Source: Alphaproteobacteria bacterium (GTDB taxonomy: Bacteria > Pseudomonadota > Alphaproteobacteria > Reyranellales > Reyranellaceae). Taken from it: a DNA stretch of 64,000 nucleotides. Positions 59,501 through 64,000 of this stretch are shown piece by piece; position 1 is the first letter of the stretch; every line of letters starts with the position of its first letter. Under the pieces are notes generated by a model. The model saw nothing but the letters and a program-made list of their open reading frames with translations. It was not told where the DNA came from and did not search any database. Location: positions 62,001-126,000 of the forward strand of contig JAFKFK010000009.1 of the NCBI GenBank assembly GCA_017307275.1, in the 5' to 3' direction. The translations under genes were made by a program, and so were the position numbers.

Positions 59501-60541
59501 CTAGCTGCGCTTGCCAGCGCGTTGCGCCAACTCGTTGGTCCAGGTGTCGGCAAGCTTGATCTTGCCGATATCCGCCGCGATCTTCGGATCGCCGTCGGCC
59601 AGGAACTTCAGCGCATTCTCCATGGCACCGGGCGGCATCAGCCCGTCCGGCGAGATCGTCTCGCGGACGCCCGCAAACGACTTCTCGTAGACTGCTCGGT
59701 CGCCCAGCAGATAGGCCTCGGGCACGGAGTTCGCGACCTCGGCAGGCGAGGCCTTCTGCAGCCATTCGTTGGCACGCACGATCCCCGTCGCAAGCGCCTG
59801 CGCGGTGTTCGGGGTCTTCGTCAGGAGCTCGGGCTGGGCATAGAGGCAGGCCGCCGGGAAAGCCCCACCGAACAGCTCCTGGTTCCCTTTCATGGTCCGC
59901 GTATCAAGCATGATTTTGATAAGGTTCTTTTCCTGCAGGATCGTGAGCGCCGGATCGGACTGGGACACGCCGTCGACCTCACCCTTCTCGATCGCGGCCA
60001 CCACCGAGGCCCCGGCGCCGACACCGATTGGCACGATGTCGGTCGCCTTCAGACCGCCCTTGGCGGCCCAGAAGTTCACCAGCATGTTGGTCTGCGAGCC
60101 GGGCGCGGTGACTCCGAACTTCATGCCCTTAATGTCGGCAGGTCCCTTCACCTTGGCGGCGACGTCGTTGCGCAGGCCGATGGCGAGCTGCATGCCGCGG
60201 CCGATCAAAGCGAAACCCACGATCGGCTGGCCGCGCTGCTGCATCCGGATGGTGTGTTCGTAGGCGCCGGCGACCACGTCGGCACTGCCGCCCATCAGGG
60301 CCTGCAGGGACTTGGCGCCGCCCTGGAAGTCGTTGATCTCGACGTCGAGGCCCGCTTCCTTGAAGAAGCCTTTACGCTCGGCGATCGTGAGCGACAGGTA
60401 GTAGAGCGCGGACTTGCCGCCGACGGCGAGCACGACCTTGCTCTTCTCAGGCTTGCCTTGCGCACGCGCCACGTAGGGCGCGGCCACGACCATCGGCGCG
60501 GCGGCCAAAAGCGTCCGCCGCCGCATCTGCAGCTTGATCAT
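59501..60541 (-). CDS. ABC transporter substrate-binding protein (NMT1/TauA type)
   Basis: 346 residues from the ATG at 60541, with GGAGGG four bases before it. An arginine-rich signal peptide (MRRRTLLAAAPMVVAAPYVARAQ) suggests Sec or Tat export. VVLAVGGKSALYYLSLTIAERKGFFKEAGLDVEIND and MGGSADVVAGAYEHTI are family features. Ligands in this family range from sulfonates to nitriles, thiamine precursors and aromatic acids; flanking enoyl-CoA hydratase genes hint at an organic acid. Confidence 0.9.
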   Translation of the reverse strand: MIKLQMRRRTLLAAAPMVVAAPYVARAQGKPEKSKVVLAVGGKSALYYLSLTIAERKGFFKEAGLDVEINDFQGGAKSLQALMGGSADVVAGAYEHTIRMQQRGQPIVGFALIGRGMQLAIGLRNDVAAKVKGPADIKGMKFGVTAPGSQTNMLVNFWAAKGGLKATDIVPIGVGAGASVVAAIEKGEVDGVSQSDPALTILQEKNLIKIMLDTRTMKGNQELFGGAFPAACLYAQPELLTKTPNTAQALATGIVRANEWLQKASPAEVANSVPEAYLLGDRAVYEKSFAGVRETISPDGLMPPGAMENALKFLADGDPKIAADIGKIKLADTWTNELAQRAGKRS

Positions 60542-60612
60542 CGTTCCCTCCGCGAAGACTTGTTTTTCGGCAGCTTGCCGCAAGCCTCCGGGAGGGGCAA
60601 CCCGACCGGGCC

Positions 60613-61476
60613 CTACTTGAAGGGCCGCTCCTGCCACCAGGGGAAGAAGGACGGCATGCCGTCGCTCACCTTCATGGGGAACTTCGCCGGGCGCTTCTCC
60701 AGGAAGGCGACCACGCCTTCCTTCACGTCGGCCGACTTGCCGCGCGAATAAATGCCCTTGGAGTCGACCTTATGGGCTTCCATCGGATGGTCGGCGCCCA
60801 GCATCTTCCAGATCATATGCCGGTTGAGCGCGACCGAGACGGGGGCCGTGTTATCAGCAATCTCGCGCGCCAGCGCATAGGCGGACGGCAGGAGATCGTC
60901 GGCCTTGTGAACTGAACGGACCAGGCGGCCATTCAGCGCTTCCTCGGCCGAGAAGACCCGGCCGGTCATCACCCACTCCAGCGCCTGCTGCGGTCCGACG
61001 AGCCGCGGCAGGAACCAGCTCGAACAGGCTTCCATGACGATGGCGCGCCGCGTGAAGACGAAGCCGTAGCGCGCCGCCTCGGACGCCAGGCGCACGTCCA
61101 TGGCGAGCTGCATGGTGATGCCGACGCCGACCGCCGGGCCATTGCAGGCGGCGATCGTGGGCTTGAGCGATTCGTAGAGGCGCAAGGTGAACAGACCGCC
61201 GCCGTCGCGATGGCCGTCGAGGCCCGGATCGACCGGCCCGCGATTCTCGGCATTGAAGGTATTGGCGCCGCCGGAGAGATCGGCGCCGGCGCAGAAGCCG
61301 CGGCCCGCACCGGTGAAGACCACCGCCCGCACGTCATCGTCGCGGTCGGAGCGATCCATCGCGTCCAGCAGCTCCGACAGCATCTTGCCCGTGAAGGCAT
61401 TGAGCTTGTCCGGGCGGTTCAGCGTGATGGTGAGGATGTCCTTGTTCTTCTCGTACTTGATCTGCTCGTAATCCAC
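60613..61476 (-). CDS. Enoyl-CoA hydratase/isomerase family protein
   Basis: 287 residues: LTITLNRPDKLNAFTGKML, GAGRGFCAGADLSGG, CNGPAVGVGITMQLAMDVRLA and AIVMEACSSWFLPRLVG. The C-terminal stretch FPWWQERPFK is longer than usual. Same strand as the transporter genes after it (71-base gap) and the carrier gene before it (11 bases). The substrate is unknown. Confidence 0.92.
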   Translation of the reverse strand: MDYEQIKYEKNKDILTITLNRPDKLNAFTGKMLSELLDAMDRSDRDDDVRAVVFTGAGRGFCAGADLSGGANTFNAENRGPVDPGLDGHRDGGGLFTLRLYESLKPTIAACNGPAVGVGITMQLAMDVRLASEAARYGFVFTRRAIVMEACSSWFLPRLVGPQQALEWVMTGRVFSAEEALNGRLVRSVHKADDLLPSAYALAREIADNTAPVSVALNRHMIWKMLGADHPMEAHKVDSKGIYSRGKSADVKEGVVAFLEKRPAKFPMKVSDGMPSFFPWWQERPFK

Positions 61477-61487
61477 GGCGCGGGCCC

Positions 61488-61820
61488 TCAGCTCTGGTTG
61501 ATCAACACGACGCCACCCACGATCAGGGCAATGCCGCCGATCTGCTTGATGCCGAAGGGCTCGCCGAAAAGGAAGTGCCCAAGCACTGCAACGATCGCAT
61601 AGGAGAGCGACACGCTGGGAAAAGCGACCGAAACCGGAATTTTGCGCAGAGCGACGATGTAGAGGAACGCTGCCGAGCCGTAGAGCGCCAGGCCAGCGAT
61701 GGTCGAGGGTCGCATGAGCTGCGCAACGAAATCAGGCGCGTCGGCGCCCGCTTTCAGCAGCATCTGACCGCCGATGCCGGCAAGAATGCCGATCCCCAGC
61801 GCCACATAGTAGATCGTCAT
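61488..61820 (-). CDS. Small four-helix (SMR/EamA-like) transporter, possible lipid-sugar flippase
   Basis: 110 residues with four hydrophobic helices. The first helix reads IGILAGIGGQMLLKAG, where drug-exporting SMR proteins have an essential Glu; here the position is Gly15. This makes an ArnE/ArnF-like or other role more likely than drug/H+ antiport. Its start overlaps the stop of the GT2 gene (ATGA), which strengthens the idea that it handles the lipid-linked sugar made by that enzyme. Confidence 0.8.
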   Translation of the reverse strand: MTIYYVALGIGILAGIGGQMLLKAGADAPDFVAQLMRPSTIAGLALYGSAAFLYIVALRKIPVSVAFPSVSLSYAIVAVLGHFLFGEPFGIKQIGGIALIVGGVVLINQS

Positions 61821-62857
61821 CGCTCGCTCTCCCCTCGCGATGGTTCGCGATGCGGTTGCCCTGCTGCTCGCGTGTCGACCTTCGGTCTCTCGACTTCGAG
61901 GCCTTCCGCACCGCGACGGAAGACCTCGCGCACGAGATACTGTGGCTTGCGATTGACGGCCAGGAACATGCGGCCAAGGTATTCGCCGATCATGCCAAGC
62001 ACCACGAGTTGCACACCGGCCAGCACCAGAACAGCGACCATCAACGACGCCCAGCCCTGTGGCGGCTTGTCGGAGATGATCGCCTCGACGATGACAATCA
62101 CCGCGGTAAGGGCACCCAGCGCACCGAACCCCAGCCCCAGCAGGGTGGCGAGCCGAAGCGGCATCACCGAGAAGTTCAGGAACATCGCGAGCCACAGCCG
62201 GATCAGGCGGCGCAGCGTGTAGTTGGAACGGCCCTCCGCGCGCGGCAGGTGGCTGACCTGCAGGCGGCCGACATTCTGCGTCACCTGGAAGACGAGGCCA
62301 TCGACGTAAGGATAAGGCCCCTCGTAGCTCGCAGTGATGCGTTCGCGCACGAAAGCCGAGATACAGCGGAAGCTCGACAGGTAGAGGCCGGGCGGCTTGT
62401 CGATCAGCCGGTCGGCACACCAGTTGGTGAAGCGACTGCCGAGATTGCGCCATGCCGCATGCTTCTTCTCTTCGTAGTAGGTGTAGACCGCGTCATAGCC
62501 GCCGTCGCGCGCATGCTCGAAGAGGCGCTTCACTTCCTCCGGCGGATTCTGCAGGTCGTCGTCCATGGTGATGGCGAAGGCGCCACGCGCGCGCGACAGG
62601 CCGGCCATGACGGCGTTGTGCTCGCCGAAATTACGGCTGAGCGACAGAACGATGACAGGTGCGCCAGGCTCCTGCGCGAGCCGCTTGCAGACATCGAGGC
62701 TGTTGTCCGGGCTGCCATCGACCGCCAGAACGATTTCGAGACCACCCTCGATGTCGAGCGCGCGCAACGCCTTGACCAGATCGCCGACCGTTGCCGCACC
62801 GTTATAGACCGGCACAACGATCGACAGGGCGGGAGCCGGCAGAGCTGTTTCACTCAT
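61817..62857 (-). CDS. GT2 glycosyltransferase (polyprenyl-phosphate sugar synthase type, ArnC/GtrB/DPM1-like)
   Basis: 346 residues from the ATG at 62857. The catalytic GT-A domain has SIVVPVYNGAATVGDLV, VDGSPDNS, SRNFGEHNAVMAGLSRA and the DXD region ITMDDDLQNPPEEV. Two C-terminal membrane helices (about 230-255 and 270-295) and GEYLGRMFLAVNRKPQYLVREV are typical of GtrB/ArnC. It moves a sugar from a nucleotide donor to polyprenyl phosphate at the inner membrane. It overlaps the methyltransferase gene by eight bases. Confidence 0.92.
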   Translation of the reverse strand: MSETALPAPALSIVVPVYNGAATVGDLVKALRALDIEGGLEIVLAVDGSPDNSLDVCKRLAQEPGAPVIVLSLSRNFGEHNAVMAGLSRARGAFAITMDDDLQNPPEEVKRLFEHARDGGYDAVYTYYEEKKHAAWRNLGSRFTNWCADRLIDKPPGLYLSSFRCISAFVRERITASYEGPYPYVDGLVFQVTQNVGRLQVSHLPRAEGRSNYTLRRLIRLWLAMFLNFSVMPLRLATLLGLGFGALGALTAVIVIVEAIISDKPPQGWASLMVAVLVLAGVQLVVLGMIGEYLGRMFLAVNRKPQYLVREVFRRGAEGLEVERPKVDTRAAGQPHREPSRGESER

Positions 62858-63590
62858 CGCGCGCTGCCACGACAATCAGGGAACCGCCGAACGGCAGGCT
62901 GAGACCCATTGAGATGAGGGCACGCTCGACCGCCAGGGCTATCGAAAAGATCGCATCCAGCCAGCGTGGGTAGTCGCGCACGTCGCTCTCGGCGTCGTCG
63001 CGTTCGATCAGTCGATGAAGAAGCATGAGAGGAAACAAGAAAGTGTTCCAATAGCTCGAACGAAGGACACGGAACCCATGCCCGGAAAGCAGGGCCCCGA
63101 CCTGGCCCCGCGTGAAGCGGCGGACATTGTGCACGCGCTTGTCATGCGCGGACAACATCCAGCCATAGGCCGGCAAATTGAAGACGGCGATCGCGCCGGG
63201 CTGGAGGCAACGATGCGCCTCTTTCAAGGCGCGCGTCGGCTCGACACCACCATGACACAGGACATCGAGCGAGACGTAGCCGGCGAGCGTGGCGCCGCCC
63301 AGTGGCATTTCGTTGACCGAACCTGAGGCGACGGGCCGGCCGGCCTTGGCGGCCGCCAGCGATGCAGCGATCGCGTCATACTCCAGCCCGAGTGTCGGCC
63401 GCCCTGCGGCGGCTGCCCCCAAGACCCGCAGCATGCCGCCCGTACCGCATCCCGCATCGAGCACGGGGCCAACCGCCGTCGAACGTGCCAGGGCCCGCGC
63501 AAGTTCGCCCGCCGCCAATGCCCGAAGGCCGCGATACCACCACATGCGGTCTTCGACCGCATGCATGCGCTCGTATTCAGCCCGCTCCAC
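62850..63590 (-). CDS. Class I SAM-dependent methyltransferase
   Basis: About 246 residues if it starts at GTG 63590, which has GGAGG nine bases before it; a TTG at 63656 would collide with the divergent gene. The SAM motif is GPVLDAGCGTGGML, followed by LGLEYDAIAAS, VSLDVLCHGGVEPTRALKEAHRCLQPG and WNTFLFPLML. Acceptor unknown; company of a GT2 enzyme suggests a sugar or lipid precursor. Confidence 0.85.
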   Translation of the reverse strand: MERAEYERMHAVEDRMWWYRGLRALAAGELARALARSTAVGPVLDAGCGTGGMLRVLGAAAAGRPTLGLEYDAIAASLAAAKAGRPVASGSVNEMPLGGATLAGYVSLDVLCHGGVEPTRALKEAHRCLQPGAIAVFNLPAYGWMLSAHDKRVHNVRRFTRGQVGALLSGHGFRVLRSSYWNTFLFPLMLLHRLIERDDAESDVRDYPRWLDAIFSIALAVERALISMGLSLPFGGSLIVVAARDE

Positions 63591-63649
63591 GCTGTGAAGG
63601 CCTCCGGAAGTCTCGTCTTGTCGTCTGCTTATGATATCTTCGCCGGGCC

Positions 63650-64000
63650 TTGCCAACCGCTACGACCAAACCCCCGACCATTCCGCCGCGCATCGAACGC
63701 CTGCTGCTGGCGCCCCTGTTTGCCCTGCCGGTGCTGTGGCTGACCGGCTATTTCTTCCCGCCCCTCAACCACGACGTCGCGGCCATCCTGGATGTGTCTA
63801 CGCGGTGGATCGGCGGTGAGAAGCTCTACGTCGAGGTTCTCGACGAGAACCTGCCGCTGACCTTCGTTATCCACGGCCTGCCCGTCCTGACGGCGAAGAT
63901 CCTGCCCGGAACCGTGACCTTCTGGTTCACCGCCTGGGTGGTCGCCGGCATCTTCGCCTCCTTCTGGGCGTGCCGGCGGCTCATACATCTCGTGCCGTCG
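63650..64000 (+). CDS. Multi-spanning membrane protein, GT-C/GT39-like, cut by the window edge
   Basis: 117 residues are visible from TTG 63650 and the frame is open at base 64000. After a short basic N-terminus comes a helix (APLFALPVLWLTGYFF), then a periplasmic-type loop (NHDVAAILDVSTRWIGGEKLYVEVLDENLP) and a second helix (FTAWVVAGIFASFWA). The acidic loop after the first helix is the pattern of GT-C glycosyltransferases, which use polyprenyl-phosphate sugars such as the one the GT2 enzyme would make. Only the N-terminus can be judged. No ATG or GTG start is present nearby. Confidence 0.65.
   Translation, partial: MPTATTKPPTIPPRIERLLLAPLFALPVLWLTGYFFPPLNHDVAAILDVSTRWIGGEKLYVEVLDENLPLTFVIHGLPVLTAKILPGTVTFWFTAWVVAGIFASFWACRRLIHLVPS

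Noticed and set aside
58733..60751. Open frame of 672 codons on the plus strand
   Set aside because: Antisense to the ABC ATPase and binding-protein genes; low-complexity Arg/Gly/His sequence.

Overview
The window is GC-rich, gene-dense chromosomal DNA from a proteobacterium, most likely an alphaproteobacterium. The evidence is a GAAC-N7-GAAC SOS box in front of an imuA-imuB-dnaE2 mutasome, many branched-chain-amino-acid-type (Liv) ABC systems, many acyl-CoA enzymes and tight ATGA-type gene overlaps. A free-living, organic-acid-using soil or water organism (Reyranella-like) would fit, but that placement is inference. I see no rRNA, tRNA, CRISPR array, phage or insertion sequence, and no gene-free stretch longer than about 200 bases.

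Layout. 1-2251: end of a Liv-type ABC operon (permease and two ATPases). 2413-8466: a Tat-exported transglutaminase-like protein, two tandem membrane class III nucleotide cyclases, an AhpD-like protein and an acyl-CoA dehydrogenase. 8554-10634: a LysR regulator divergent from a tripartite-tricarboxylate-type binding protein. 10663-12188: an unknown exported protein, an Rrf2 regulator and a GNAT on the minus strand. 12268-18075: part of the aerobic benzoyl-CoA (box) pathway (boxC, boxB, a benzoate-CoA-ligase-like gene), interrupted by an extremely acidic small protein and a small exported protein. 18089-20607: a GNAT and a third, sensor-type cyclase. 20680-25289: a complete five-gene Liv transporter, possibly for aromatic acids. 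25307-29052: a polyamine PotFGHI-type transporter. 29082-30748: a sulfite-dehydrogenase-like molybdoenzyme and its cytochrome c. 30749-32878: an HxlR regulator with a palindromic control region, a carboxymuconolactone-decarboxylase-family protein and a BenE benzoate transporter. 32888-40089: an amidohydrolase, a CoA transferase, an acetylpolyamine amidohydrolase, PoxB, an aminoglycoside-kinase-like gene with a missing start codon, a small membrane protein and an exported metallo-hydrolase.

40179-53577 is a DNA-damage island. An SOS promoter leads into imuA and imuB, then a FitA/VapC-type toxin-antitoxin pair, then dnaE2 and a small exported protein. Next to it lie the ligase-associated repair genes: a minus-strand Lhr-like helicase, and a plus-strand metallo-beta-lactamase exonuclease, ATP-dependent DNA ligase and DUF2252 protein. 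53644-57864: moaA, an EamA transporter, a ChaC-like cyclotransferase, a MaoC hydratase and an enoyl-CoA hydratase. 57868-63590 is a long minus-strand run: a methyltransferase, a GT2 glycosyltransferase, a small four-helix transporter, an enoyl-CoA hydratase and a taurine/nitrate-type ABC transporter. A multi-spanning membrane protein (GT-C-like) runs off the right edge.

The most notable points are the toxin-antitoxin pair between imuB and dnaE2, the tandem cyclases with altered substrate-specifying residues, the kinase gene that continues in frame past an amber codon but lacks a canonical start, two hairpins that would occlude ribosome-binding sites, and several clear operator palindromes. 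Function calls come from reading motifs by eye; no database search was run.
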